Assembly (NCBI GenBank): GCA_015146655.1
Contig: VKHL01000048.1
Span: forward strand, 123,007-187,006
Reading direction: 5' to 3'
Source of the DNA: Ochromonas danica
Lineage: Eukaryota > Sar > Chrysophyceae > Chromulinales > Chromulinaceae
DNA: 64,000 nucleotides
The notes under the pieces were generated by a model. The model searched no databases. It was not told where the DNA came from and saw only the letters and a list, made by a program, of their open reading frames with translations. A program made the position numbers and the translations under genes. Positions 31,822 through 41,932 of this stretch are shown here, piece after piece. The stretch's first letter is position 1. Every line of letters begins with the position of its first letter.

Positions 31822-34032
31822 TTATGTACAAAAGATCTTCTTACGAGCTTCTTTCAATGCTTCCACTTCTTCTAACAACACTTCACGTAGTTTACTACCA
31901 CCAACTTGTACTCTAGCAATACGAGCTTTCATATTAAGAACAGCACTTTGCCATGCTCGTTGTTGAGGTTTGGATGGTTGAATAGAAGGCAAGAATTGAT
32001 CAATTGGCATGGAAGAAGTATCAATCACCTTCTTCTTCTTCTTTGTTGATGATAATGAGGAGTCTTTTTCAGTTTCATTTTCAGTTTCATTTTCTTCCTC
32101 TTCTTCACAGAAGTCATAGCGTGCCTCTTGAGCTGTGGGTAGCACAACAGCAGTAGCAGTAGCAGTATGACTAGTATGAGGTGGACTAACAGAGGTAGTA
32201 GTAGTGCTTATAGCTGGTCGACGACCAACGGCTACTAGTTTGGGTAGATCATAGATAGAAGGAGCATCAGGACTCACTTCATGATGAACTACCTCTTGTG
32301 GTGGTACTAGTGGTAGTTGTTGTTGTTTCTCTGTTGTGTGTAGCACAAGATGGACTGGTTCTAGCTGCTGTGGTGGTTGTTCTAGTGGCGGTGGTGGTGG
32401 TGGAGGAGGAGGAGGAGGTTGTTGTGGTAGTAGTTGTTGTATAGCAGCAAACTCAGCAGCTTGGACCTTCTTGTCTTGTATGATAGCTTTCTTCCTCTCT
32501 TCTACCACTACACTGGTGTCAAGCTGGATCTTATTAGAAGGAGGCAGAGGAGGTGTAGGAGGAGGAGGAGGTTGATAGTCTACAGCCTTGACAGCATTAG
32601 CCACTGCTACTTGAGAGTCTACCTGACCTCCTCCTCCTCCTGCTGCTACTCCTCCTTCTTGATGATGATGATCATTCTGATCAACTACAAGATGTATCTT
32701 ATGGACAGGAGGTAGTGGTGGAGGAGGAGGAGGAGGAGGAGGAGGTTGGTTGGGTATAGAGAGAGGGACAATAGGAGGTTGTTGTTCTCTAGCCACAGAA
32801 TCCTCCTCCTCCTCCTCCTTCACTACAACAATCTTCTTCTTCTCTGTGAGGTCCTTATCACTAGTAGAGGTAGTGGTAGAGGTAGTGTTAATAAGAGAAG
32901 GATGATGATGTTGAAGAAGATGAATAGGATGAGAATGATTAGAACCACCCATCACTAATCTACTACCACTACCACTAACACTACTACCACTACTAATGTT
33001 ACTGTTAGCAGTGTTACTGTTAGCAGTGTTAGTATTGTGTTGTTGACGAATTCTCTCATTTCTCTCTAATAGATTGATAACATTACGAATCTCTTCCTTA
33101 CCAGGAATAGCTCCTCCTCCTCCTGCTCCACCTCCTCCTGCTACAGAGACATCATTAACACCATTACCATTACTATTACCATTACCATCAGGTGTAGAGG
33201 CTGTCTCATTCTTATTGTGAGGTTGACTACCTCTAACGGCTACTTCTTCTGGTACAGTGTTAGTGTTAGTAGTGGTGTCAGCAGTGTGATTACTACCACT
33301 GTTAACACTACCTCTACCACTACCTCTACCACTGTTACCTCTACCACTATTAGGTGTGCTGACAGTGTTACCCTTATCACTTCTACCCTGCTGGAGGTCA
33401 TGATGATACTGAAGGGTAGCACCGCCATCACCACCAGCAGCAGCAGCAGCAGTAGGAGGAGGAGGTAGTTGTTTACTGCTACGCAAGTTAACAACAGGTT
33501 TACCCTCCTCCTCCTCCTGCTCCTCCTCACTGTGCTGCTGCTGCTGTCTGTCTCTTCTGTGAGGGTAGCGAAGGGGATGGTGGAGGGGGTCTACAGGGGG
33601 TAGTCGTCCCCCTCGTAGTCTAACAGGAAGAGTGACGACAGAGAGGCTATTCTCTTCTGAGGTAGTGGTAGCGGTAGCAGAGAGGTGGTAGACATGGAAG
33701 ACATAGGATAGCAAGGCTAGAGAGAGTAGCAGGAGGAGGAGGATATTCCTCACAGACAACAGAGAGGTAAGAGGTGGACAGTAGAAGACACTACCACGAC
33801 CACAACACTGACAGTGACACTGGGAATACCCCCCGCCATGAGAATGACGGCGATGACCACTACCACTACCTTGAACACTACCTGTAGTGCTGCTAATGCT
33901 AGTGGTAGTGGTAGTGGTAGTGTGGTTAGTGCTGCCAGTGGGACAGAAAGAAGAAATGATAAAAGATGGAATAATTGAAGGAAATTCTTCTGAAGAAGAA
34001 GAAGAAGAACGATAAGGATTATTTACTACCAT
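31822..34032 (-). CDS. Low-complexity single-span membrane protein
   Basis: 736 residues, no intron. The N-terminus (1-90) is Ser/Thr-rich with a Cys cluster (QCHCQCCGRG). One membrane segment lies at about 96-117 (NILLLLLLSLALLSYVFHVY), giving a likely type II orientation. The rest is Pro runs, Asn/Ser/Gly repeats and acidic stretches, with a more ordered basic helical C-terminus (QRAWQSAVLNMKARIARVQV). No catalytic domain is recognised. The ATG is the first in frame and the stop lies within AT-rich sequence. Long polyproline stretches could bind SH3, WW or profilin-type partners; this is inference only. Confidence 0.7.
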   Translation of the reverse strand: MVVNNPYRSSSSSSEEFPSIIPSFIISSFCPTGSTNHTTTTTTTSISSTTGSVQGSGSGHRRHSHGGGYSQCHCQCCGRGSVFYCPPLTSLLSVRNILLLLLLSLALLSYVFHVYHLSATATTTSEENSLSVVTLPVRLRGGRLPPVDPLHHPLRYPHRRDRQQQQHSEEEQEEEEGKPVVNLRSSKQLPPPPTAAAAAGGDGGATLQYHHDLQQGRSDKGNTVSTPNSGRGNSGRGSGRGSVNSGSNHTADTTTNTNTVPEEVAVRGSQPHNKNETASTPDGNGNSNGNGVNDVSVAGGGGAGGGGAIPGKEEIRNVINLLERNERIRQQHNTNTANSNTANSNISSGSSVSGSGSRLVMGGSNHSHPIHLLQHHHPSLINTTSTTTSTSDKDLTEKKKIVVVKEEEEEDSVAREQQPPIVPLSIPNQPPPPPPPPPPLPPVHKIHLVVDQNDHHHQEGGVAAGGGGGQVDSQVAVANAVKAVDYQPPPPPTPPLPPSNKIQLDTSVVVEERKKAIIQDKKVQAAEFAAIQQLLPQQPPPPPPPPPPPLEQPPQQLEPVHLVLHTTEKQQQLPLVPPQEVVHHEVSPDAPSIYDLPKLVAVGRRPAISTTTTSVSPPHTSHTATATAVVLPTAQEARYDFCEEEEENETENETEKDSSLSSTKKKKKVIDTSSMPIDQFLPSIQPSKPQQRAWQSAVLNMKARIARVQVGGSKLREVLLEEVEALKEARKKIFCT

Positions 34033-34927
34033 ATTATCACAATAGAATAATAGTATAATTGATAAGATAATAATCTGTGATATTTAATAATTGATTGTCA
34101 CTACAGTATCTTATCTCCTAGTCTAGACTATTTCATCAATTCTCCTTTTGACTTGCGCTGAAACCAAACCAAACAGCAACACCAACGAAAACACAAAAAC
34201 ACGAAAACACGAAAACATTCACCACCTGAAGCTGAACTAGTACTACGATGCGTGTGACAAGCATTAGCAGTAGGCTACTGTACACTGTACTGTACATACT
34301 ACCGTAGTATATGTACAATATAGTCTAGCTAGTCTAAACTAGTCTAACAGCCCCTAACTGCTTGAAAATCTTAATTAGTAACTCTCGTGCAGGTTTTAGA
34401 CTACTTCGTATTCAAAGTAAGTGAAGGGCTTTATGATCAAGACTAACAAAGGGTGCTGGTCTCACTCCTCTTTCCTCCTCTCACTCCTCTAAGAGAGTTC
34501 GGGGATCCTCTGGGAGAACAAACACACAATTTCTAAGTGCACTAGATAGCTCAACATTGAAGGCTACGTACAACATCAATCCTTTTAGTGCTCTCTCAGA
34601 TACTGCGCTATGAGACTCTCTCCGTGGTCTACTAGATCCAACACAGTCTATGACCCAGCCTGCTCAACGCAAACAATTATTAATTTCTGACATGATTAGT
34701 TTTATGATTAAGGGTAGTACCATGCTTGTAGGCTTTACATCTGGAAACCTAAATATGGAGTTACGTCATAGCATAACTACCAACATAAAGTAAGCTATAA
34801 TCTATTAACAACGACAACACCATTTAACAACAACACTATTATGCATGTATACTACAGGTAAAGCAATACATAGTATTATTATCACACTCTACTAATTCAA
34901 CAGATTAGTAGTGGTATTGCACCTAGA
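34033..34927. other. Intergenic region
   Basis: No gene supported. It includes GAAAACACGAAAACACGAAA near 34187-34216 and a palindrome-rich patch (ACTGTACACTGTACTGTACA) near 34276-34296, with CTAGTCTA words around 34320-34350. It serves as the 5' flank of the single-span protein and the 3' flank of the giant receptor-like gene. Confidence 0.45.
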
Positions 34928-37900
34928 CTAGACCCCAACATGGTGAACAGCTCTGGTGCCTGTTGCTGCAGCTTCTTTGTCTTGTTCAGAGAGAGTTAGG
35001 CTGCTTGATGATGAGAACAGCCTGCTAATGAAAACAGAGTCCTCGTCCTCTTCCATCTCATAATCTACATGATCATCGACACCAGCTTGTTGGCCTATCA
35101 CTTGCCTAGCAATGGTCTCTTCTGCCATGGCCTCTCTGACCTTCTCTGCTGCTCTTCTACCGCTACTGCCTTTCTCTCTGCACTCTTCTCTCTCTACTTG
35201 TTGCCTCTTCTCCCTCTCTTGCCCAATACCACGCACTTCTGATTCTTCACTGTCTTCTGACATACTTGAGATAATATCCAAAAAGCTAAACAAACTACTG
35301 CTTGCATCGTCATCACCTGCACCTGAAGCCTCGGACTTTGTCTCTTTGCCGCCATCTTTCACGCCTACTACTACCCCAGAACCTTCCCCTCCTTCCTGCT
35401 CTCTTCTTCTTCTAGCATCGCCTCTCTTCTTCACAGATGACGCGAATGCTGCTAGAAACGCATCCTGGGACCGCTTCGAAGTCCACACAGCAAGAAAGCT
35501 CAGCGACACGATCCCCAACACAAGCAACGCCTTCCACACACCTCCGTACTCTGCCTTCCCTCCCTCAGCCCACGCCAATATCACTCCCGAGAGAACGAGA
35601 GGTGCTGCGGAACGAACGATTAGGCGCTGCACTGAGATAGGTATCCTCGACACCAACCATACCACTCCTTCACCATAGCCTTCCCTTCTTCTCTCACTAT
35701 CCACGCCCCTCTTCGCCTCGCATCTATCCGCGGCTTCTGCAGCCTCTTCAGCAAATGGGACCACTGCAGATAGACGCCGAAATGACGGCAGCTTCCATCT
35801 GCCTCCTGGTTTTATTTGCACCGCCTCCTGTGCATCATCACTCATCGTAGGGTTACGGGCCACCACCACCGGAAACAACGAACTGTTGTCTCGTCTGCCA
35901 CCGCCTGACCATACGCTCCGTCGCCATCCACTGCTACGACTACTACTCATACCTCCATATGTAGTTAGAGATGGCTGCCTCACGCTCGCAGCATTATTGT
36001 CCTTGCAGCAAGATAGAAGAGCCTTCTCACTCTGACTACCACCCTCACGAGTCAGCTTCTTCCTTGTCAGACTTCCTCCTCCTCCCAGTAGCACTAGTTT
36101 GGCTTCCACCAAACCCTTACACACTTCCTTATCGAGTAGCAATTCCAGCATCTCTTGTGACAAATCTAGATGAGGAGACTTCGAGACACCACCAGCAGCA
36201 TCTGCAATGCCTACAGGCTGCCTCTCGATGCCTGCTGACCGCTCAGCTTCACCATCTATCATGCATTCTTCTTCACCTTCCACCCTTCTCACACTATTTC
36301 TTACACGCCTTCCTTCCCTACTCTTCACATTCCCTAGCATAGTGTCAAGTACTTGCACCATCCTCGCATACACTGTCCCCAGCACTTCGCCATACACCAG
36401 ACCCGGTACTGCCACATCCACACACAGAATCGTCACCGTAGATGCGAATACCTCGTCCATCACCCACTGCACCGCGCACGCCTTTAAGAACGAACCTTGC
36501 CACACTGAACTACGATCTAGACCTCGCAGCATTATGAACAACACCGCACCCATGTTCGCTGTTAGTAGCACCAACACACAGATCCACTTCACATACCACA
36601 ACACAGGCGGAGGCCGCATCGTGTAGTCCTTCCTCACGGTTTGCCACCAGATCTTCGCTGCCTTCGTATCCTTCGATTCTATCAAGTCATAAGCACACAC
36701 ATGCAGAAAGGTCACCGCCTTGGTTTCTACATCCTCTGCGCCGCACACCAAGTCACGAAACACCTTCCACTCTTGTCGAAACCAATGACTAGAGCTGAAG
36801 TGGCGCCTAATACTGCTCCTCCTTCTCTTCTTGTCTCCTTCAACACCAAACCACTCGCTTCGAACTCTCTTCTGTCTGTTATTAGAACCTCTTCTACTGC
36901 TTGCGACAGCCCTGTCGTCAGCAGCTTCCTCGAATAGCTCATCATACAGCCTGCCCAGCCATCCTTCTCCTCCTTCCAGCGCAGTTGCAGCAGCCTCAGC
37001 TCGTATTCCACAGACTCCTCCTTCCGCACTCTCAGCAGCCCCTCCTTCTCTTCTTCCCACTCCACGCATATTACACATGGGCACATCCCTGCTCACCAAG
37101 GCAGAGGCTTCTAGTGTTCGAACAAATGCTTGTCGACATTGTCGCACTTCTGCCGAGGCCTCATATCCAGCCTCGCGATGCAGTAAGTCCACGCCTATTA
37201 TCTCACTGAGCACGAACAAACAAATCACCTTCCCAGACACATCTGCTGCCGTACTAGCACATGCCGTAGGAGCTTCCATCAAAGCGAACAAGGCTGACAC
37301 CAAGCGATTCAATACCGCAGAGATGAGAGACACTATCATCGCCACCACAAGGATCGCCTGCAGTGACGCATCTTGCTCCGAGAACTGACACTGTCGACGC
37401 AGCTCTTCATCTGTTAGCGATGATTGGACCGACTGCGAAGACAAGATCTGGCTGCCCTTGGTCTCCAAGAGACGCCCAGCCTCGATCACCTTCGCAGCTC
37501 TCCACATGCAGTAGCTTTGACTCGAATCCAACATCGACCTCTTCTCCAGACAGCTTGTCAGGGACGTGTGCTGCTCACATGATCCATCATCGTCCGGATA
37601 CTGTAAGTCATAAAGCCAGGCCAACAAGAAGCAAGACAGCGTAATTGATGTGAGCATGGCCGCTATTCTCTGTACCTTGCGCCAATCTTCTTCTCTATTT
37701 GGCTTGCTCATTTCGTCCCGTCTTCCTTTCTCGTCACTAATCAAATGCATATCACAGTGTTGTCTGCCAGTATTATAACCATCAAGCTGTAACGACATGC
37801 TGCTGTGTCTACTACTGCTATCTGCTCTTCGTGATTGCTCTTCTTCCACTAACCTTCCTTTTCCTCCTGTCTCCACCTCTCTGTTCATCTCTTCCCTCCC

Positions 37901-40900
37901 GAATCTTCGGAATCCTAACCATGACAAGGCCTCCAAGTACTCATGACGAAGTAGCAACTCTCCCCACAAGCGAAGCAGCCAAGGCCGAGGTTGATATATC
38001 TCAGGCAACGTCTTCAATACATACATGGCCCAACGCTCGTTCAACAACAGATGCTCTCGCTGCACTTCTTCCTCTTCTTCCAAACTGCTCCCTCCTTCTC
38101 TTCCTTCTACATACACAAACTCCTCCCATGGAGCCACAGACCTCGTCCTCGTCTTTGCTTTGGCCAATAATACTAACAACTTCGTATATATGCTACTAAA
38201 CAAACCACTGCCTACAGCTACTTCCTTACGGTTCCACTGCCACACACAACTTCCCATCAGAAGCATGCCGACTATCCACAGGCAAGCAAATGTTGACAGC
38301 AACATCATTGTCCCTTTCACCGCAGTCGCATCTGATAGACCAGCTACTCCAGACACTGTCCCAGAGAAGCTTTGCGTCACATATTGAGATGTCACACCCA
38401 CACTCATAGAAAGACTTCTAGACGATGTCGGAGACAAAGAGGGAGAAGAAGATGTCCCATTACTGCTGCTGCTATTACTATACCCACATCGACATTGCAC
38501 GGATGTGGTGCTCGAGGATACAAGCGTGCAATAGTTACTATCCACCACACGGAATGTGTTCATGTCGATGACACTGCAGCGCTGCTGAGGCACCGGACAC
38601 TGCTGAGAGACCTGAGCAGATGCAGCTCCCGAACAACTCAGCTCAAACGTCACGTTCGTTTCTGAGCAATTGAAGAACACCTGCTCTGCCTTCCCAGACG
38701 AGCAGTTATATCGAAACACTGCCACAGAAGAAGTACTCGCAGATGAAACTGTCAATGTGATGTTGGCAGTAAACTGCAGTGAGTTACTGCTTGAAGTATT
38801 AGACGCAGTAATAGTAAAGATATCAGACTTGAGACTGGAAGCGAGTGTGCTAGCATTGGCATTGACAGAAGAAAGAGAAGCACGTGAAGAGACCTGCACA
38901 CTCACTGAGGATGAGTTAGTCAATCCGACGATATTGACGGATCCTTGAGATACATGCACTGTCACACTACTGCTGTTAGTATTGGAAACTTCGACCTCTT
39001 CCACGATAAGCACTGCAGGCGATCCCATCGAGCTAGGATGCGATGATGACTGCCCATGTGTTAGCGAATGGGTTACTGTTGGCTGGCTTGAAGGCTGTGA
39101 GGAGGGTTCACTCGAGGGGGAAGAAGATGGTGCAGTGGATGGCACTACCGTTGGCTGACTTGAAGGCTGCGAGGAGGGTTCACTCGAGGGGGAAGAAGAC
39201 GGTGCAGTGGATGGCACTACCGTTGGCTGACTTGAAGGCTGTGAGGAGGGATCACTCGAGGGGGAAGAAGATGGTGCAGTGGATGGCACTACCGTTGGCT
39301 GGCTTGAAGGCTGTGAGGAGGGATCACTCGAGGGGGAAGAAGACGGTGCAGTGGATGGCACTACCGTTGGCTGACTTGAAGGCTGCGAGGAGGGATCACT
39401 CGAGGGGGAAGAAGACGGTGCAGTGGATGGCACTACCGTTGGCTGACTTGAAGGCTGTGAGGAGGGATCACTCGAGGGGGAAGAAGATGGTGCAGTGGAT
39501 GGCACTACCGTTGGCTGGCTTGAAGGCTGTGAGGAGGGATCACTCGAGGGGGAAGAAGACGGTGCAGTGGATGGCACTACCGTTGGCTGACTTGAAGGCT
39601 GCGAGGAGGGATCACTCGAGGGGGAAGAAGACGGTGCAGTGGATGGCACTACCGTTGGCTGACTTGAAGGCTGTGAGGAGGGATCACTCGAGGGGGAAGA
39701 AGATGGTGCAGTGGATGGCACTACCGTTGGCTGGCTTGAAGGCTGTGAGGAGGGATCACTCGAGGGGGAAGAAGACGGTGCAGTGGATGGCACTACCGTT
39801 GGCTGACTTGAAGGCTGCGAGGAGGGATCACTCGAGGGGGAAGAAGACGGTGCAGTGGATGGCACTACCGTTGGCTGACTTGAAGGCTGTGAGGAGGGAT
39901 CACTCGAGGGGGAAGAAGATGGTGCAGTGGATGGCACTACCGTTGGCTGGCTTGAAGGCTGTGAGGAGGGATCACTCGAGGGGGAAGAAGACGGTGCAGT
40001 GGATGGCACTACCGTTGGCTGACTTGAAGGCTGCGAGGAGGGATCACTCGAGGGGGAAGAAGATGGTGCAGTGGATGGCACTACCGTTGGCTGACTTGAA
40101 GGCTGCGAGGAGGGTTCACTCGAGGGGGAAGAAGACGGTGCAGTGGATGGCACTACCGTTGGCTGACTTGAAGGCTGCGAGGAGGGATCACTCGAGGGGG
40201 AAGAAGATGGTGCAGTGGATGGCACTACCGTTGGCTGACTTGAAGGCTGCGAGGAGGGATCACTCGAGGGGGAAGAAGATGGTGCAGTGGATGGCACTAC
40301 CGTTGGCTGACTTGAAGGCTGCGAGGAGGGATCACTCGAGGGGGAAGAAGATGGTGCAGTGGATGGCACTACCGTTGGCTGACTTGAAGGCTGCGAGGAG
40401 GGATCACTCGAGGGGGAAGAAGATGGTGCAGTGGATGGCACTACCGTTGGCTGACTTGAAGGCTGCGAGGAGGGTTCACTCGAGGGGGAAGAAGACGGTG
40501 CAGTGGATGGCACTACCGTTGGCTGACTTGAAGGCTGTGAGGAGGGATCACTCGAGGGGGAAGAAGATGGTGCAGTGGATGGCACTACCGTTGGCTGGCT
40601 TGAAGGCTGTGAGGAGGGATCACTCGAGGGGGAAGAAGACGGTGCAGTGGATGGCACTACCGTTGGCTGGCTTGAAGGCTGCGAGGAGGGTTTGGTCGAT
40701 GGCTGTCCATTTAGTCGGTGAGTGACACGGACTCTTCCTCTATTGCTATTATAACCAAATGACCCAATGGCTACAATACTGCCATCAGAACTCAACGACA
40801 CGGACCATCCACTCTGTTCAATAGCCTGAGTTCCTACTATGTCTATTCCCCGCTGTGTCCATGCAGAAGATGAGTATTGATAGACACGGACTCTTCCAAC

Positions 40901-41932
40901 ACCACTATTATAATAATATGACCCAATGGCTACAATACTGCCATCAGAACTCAGTGACACGGAACAACCACTCTGTTCACCAGACTGAGTTCCTACTATG
41001 TCGATTCCCCGCTGTGTCCATGCAGAAGATGAGTATTGATAGACACGGACTCTTCCTCTATTGCTATTATAACCATATGACCCAATGGCTACAATAATGC
41101 CATCAGAACTCAACGACACGGAATAGCCACTATCTTCATTAGTCTGATTGCCTACTATGTCTATTCCCCGCTGTGTCCATGCAGAAGATGAGTATTGATA
41201 GACACGGACTCTTCCAACACCACTATTATAATAATATGACCCAATGGCTACAATACTGCCATCAGAACTCAGTGACACGGAACAACCACTCTGTTCACCA
41301 GACTGAGTTCCTACTATGTCGATTCCCCGCTGTGTCCATGCAGAAGATGAGTATTGATAGACACGGACTCTTCCAACACTACTATTATAATCATATGACC
41401 CAATGGCTACAATACTGCCATCAGAACTCAGTGACACGGAACTACCACTCCGTTCAATAGTCTGAGTTCCTACTATGTCTATTCCCCGCTGTGTCCATGC
41501 AGAAGATGAGTATTGATAGACACGGACTCTTCCAACACCACTATTATAATAATATGACCCAATGGCTACAATACTGCCATCAGAACTCAGTGACACGGAA
41601 CAACCACTCTGTTCACCAGACTGAGTTCCTACTATGTCGATTCCCCGCTGTGTCCATGCAGAAGATGAGTATTGATAGACACGGACTCTTCCTCTATTGC
41701 TATTATAACCATATGACCCAATGGCTACAATACTGCCATTAGAACTCAATGACACGGAATAACCACTATATTCATCAGTCTGATTGCCTACTATATAGGA
41801 CCCGCTCTGCATCCAAGTGATCTGTTCTGCTTGATAGATGTCCACATATATCGTAAGCAACAAGACCAACAAGACTTGTCTATATACACACAACACACAA
41901 GAAGTAAAAGAATACGTCCACAGAACCATCAT
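34928..41932 (-). CDS. Giant propeller-PSSQ-stalk-multipass membrane protein
   Basis: About 2334 residues in one exon; ATG at 41932 (or 41929) follows an open stretch from a TTG that is probably leader. Order seen: signal peptide (about 1-35, QVLLVLLLTIYVDIYQ); seven 53-residue FG-GAP-like repeats (44-415) each with SVSLSSDGSIVAIGSY; 22 copies of a 24-residue unit ending PSSQPSSQPT (about 425-955); a Ser/Thr-rich part; a GPS-like Cys motif ending VQCRCGY (about 1118-1150); then hydrophobic segments near 1203, 1422, 1524, 1777, 1820, 2097 and 2129, with a Cys-rich loop (CEQHTSLTSC) and large acidic or basic cytosolic parts. The plan suggests a cell-surface adhesion receptor, polycystin- or adhesion-GPCR-like in layout. 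No specific ligand or family is claimed for the membrane part. Confidence 0.85.
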   Translation of the reverse strand: MMVLWTYSFTSCVLCVYRQVLLVLLLTIYVDIYQAEQITWMQSGSYIVGNQTDEYSGYSVSLSSNGSIVAIGSYGYNSNRGRVRVYQYSSSAWTQRGIDIVGTQSGEQSGCSVSLSSDGSIVAIGSYYYNSGVGRVRVYQYSSSAWTQRGIDIVGTQTIERSGSSVSLSSDGSIVAIGSYDYNSSVGRVRVYQYSSSAWTQRGIDIVGTQSGEQSGCSVSLSSDGSIVAIGSYYYNSGVGRVRVYQYSSSAWTQRGIDIVGNQTNEDSGYSVSLSSDGIIVAIGSYGYNSNRGRVRVYQYSSSAWTQRGIDIVGTQSGEQSGCSVSLSSDGSIVAIGSYYYNSGVGRVRVYQYSSSAWTQRGIDIVGTQAIEQSGWSVSLSSDGSIVAIGSFGYNSNRGRVRVTHRLNGQPSTKPSSQPSSQPTVVPSTAPSSSPSSDPSSQPSSQPTVVPSTAPSSSPSSDPSSQPSSQPTVVPSTAPSSSPSSEPSSQPSSQPTVVPSTAPSSSPSSDPSSQPSSQPTVVPSTAPSSSPSSDPSSQPSSQPTVVPSTAPSSSPSSDPSSQPSSQPTVVPSTAPSSSPSSDPSSQPSSQPTVVPSTAPSSSPSSEPSSQPSSQPTVVPSTAPSSSPSSDPSSQPSSQPTVVPSTAPSSSPSSDPSSQPSSQPTVVPSTAPSSSPSSDPSSQPSSQPTVVPSTAPSSSPSSDPSSQPSSQPTVVPSTAPSSSPSSDPSSQPSSQPTVVPSTAPSSSPSSDPSSQPSSQPTVVPSTAPSSSPSSDPSSQPSSQPTVVPSTAPSSSPSSDPSSQPSSQPTVVPSTAPSSSPSSDPSSQPSSQPTVVPSTAPSSSPSSDPSSQPSSQPTVVPSTAPSSSPSSDPSSQPSSQPTVVPSTAPSSSPSSDPSSQPSSQPTVVPSTAPSSSPSSEPSSQPSSQPTVVPSTAPSSSPSSEPSSQPSSQPTVTHSLTHGQSSSHPSSMGSPAVLIVEEVEVSNTNSSSVTVHVSQGSVNIVGLTNSSSVSVQVSSRASLSSVNANASTLASSLKSDIFTITASNTSSSNSLQFTANITLTVSSASTSSVAVFRYNCSSGKAEQVFFNCSETNVTFELSCSGAASAQVSQQCPVPQQRCSVIDMNTFRVVDSNYCTLVSSSTTSVQCRCGYSNSSSSNGTSSSPSLSPTSSRSLSMSVGVTSQYVTQSFSGTVSGVAGLSDATAVKGTMMLLSTFACLWIVGMLLMGSCVWQWNRKEVAVGSGLFSSIYTKLLVLLAKAKTRTRSVAPWEEFVYVEGREGGSSLEEEEEVQREHLLLNERWAMYVLKTLPEIYQPRPWLLRLWGELLLRHEYLEALSWLGFRRFGREEMNREVETGGKGRLVEEEQSRRADSSSRHSSMSLQLDGYNTGRQHCDMHLISDEKGRRDEMSKPNREEDWRKVQRIAAMLTSITLSCFLLAWLYDLQYPDDDGSCEQHTSLTSCLEKRSMLDSSQSYCMWRAAKVIEAGRLLETKGSQILSSQSVQSSLTDEELRRQCQFSEQDASLQAILVVAMIVSLISAVLNRLVSALFALMEAPTACASTAADVSGKVICLFVLSEIIGVDLLHREAGYEASAEVRQCRQAFVRTLEASALVSRDVPMCNMRGVGRREGGAAESAEGGVCGIRAEAAATALEGGEGWLGRLYDELFEEAADDRAVASSRRGSNNRQKRVRSEWFGVEGDKKRRRSSIRRHFSSSHWFRQEWKVFRDLVCGAEDVETKAVTFLHVCAYDLIESKDTKAAKIWWQTVRKDYTMRPPPVLWYVKWICVLVLLTANMGAVLFIMLRGLDRSSVWQGSFLKACAVQWVMDEVFASTVTILCVDVAVPGLVYGEVLGTVYARMVQVLDTMLGNVKSREGRRVRNSVRRVEGEEECMIDGEAERSAGIERQPVGIADAAGGVSKSPHLDLSQEMLELLLDKEVCKGLVEAKLVLLGGGGSLTRKKLTREGGSQSEKALLSCCKDNNAASVRQPSLTTYGGMSSSRSSGWRRSVWSGGGRRDNSSLFPVVVARNPTMSDDAQEAVQIKPGGRWKLPSFRRLSAVVPFAEEAAEAADRCEAKRGVDSERRREGYGEGVVWLVSRIPISVQRLIVRSAAPLVLSGVILAWAEGGKAEYGGVWKALLVLGIVSLSFLAVWTSKRSQDAFLAAFASSVKKRGDARRRREQEGGEGSGVVVGVKDGGKETKSEASGAGDDDASSSLFSFLDIISSMSEDSEESEVRGIGQEREKRQQVEREECREKGSSGRRAAEKVREAMAEETIARQVIGQQAGVDDHVDYEMEEDEDSVFISRLFSSSSSLTLSEQDKEAAATGTRAVHHVGV
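39078..40661 (-). repeat. 22 x 72-bp tandem array coding the PSSQ stalk
   Basis: Exact 72-base period, each unit beginning GTTGGCTG on the plus strand. Units differ at only four positions. Units 3-13 (39222-40013) follow a strict three-unit order, giving a 216-base higher-order repeat. The period is divisible by three, which also leaves a long meaningless open frame on the other strand. Confidence 0.95.
40700..41810 (-). repeat. Seven 159-bp propeller-blade repeats with 318-bp super-period
   Basis: Each blade is 53 codons. Blades 2, 4 and 6 encode identical protein (TQSGEQSGCSV ... YYYNSGVG) while 3, 5 and 7 vary. The DNA therefore repeats at 318 bases, seen as the same word (GCAGAAGATGAGTATTGATA) at 40862, 41180 and 41498. 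Confidence 0.9.

Noticed and set aside
31822-34032. Reading the Pro-rich, single-span protein as a formin or glycosyltransferase
   Set aside because: Polyproline runs and a signal-anchor alone do not make either; no FH2 core or GT motif is visible.
39043-40725. 560-codon plus-strand open frame with repeats such as ADLKAARRDHSRGKK
   Set aside because: It is the antisense of the PSSQ repeat array. A 72-base period free of stops in one unit stays open in every unit, so the frame is an artefact.
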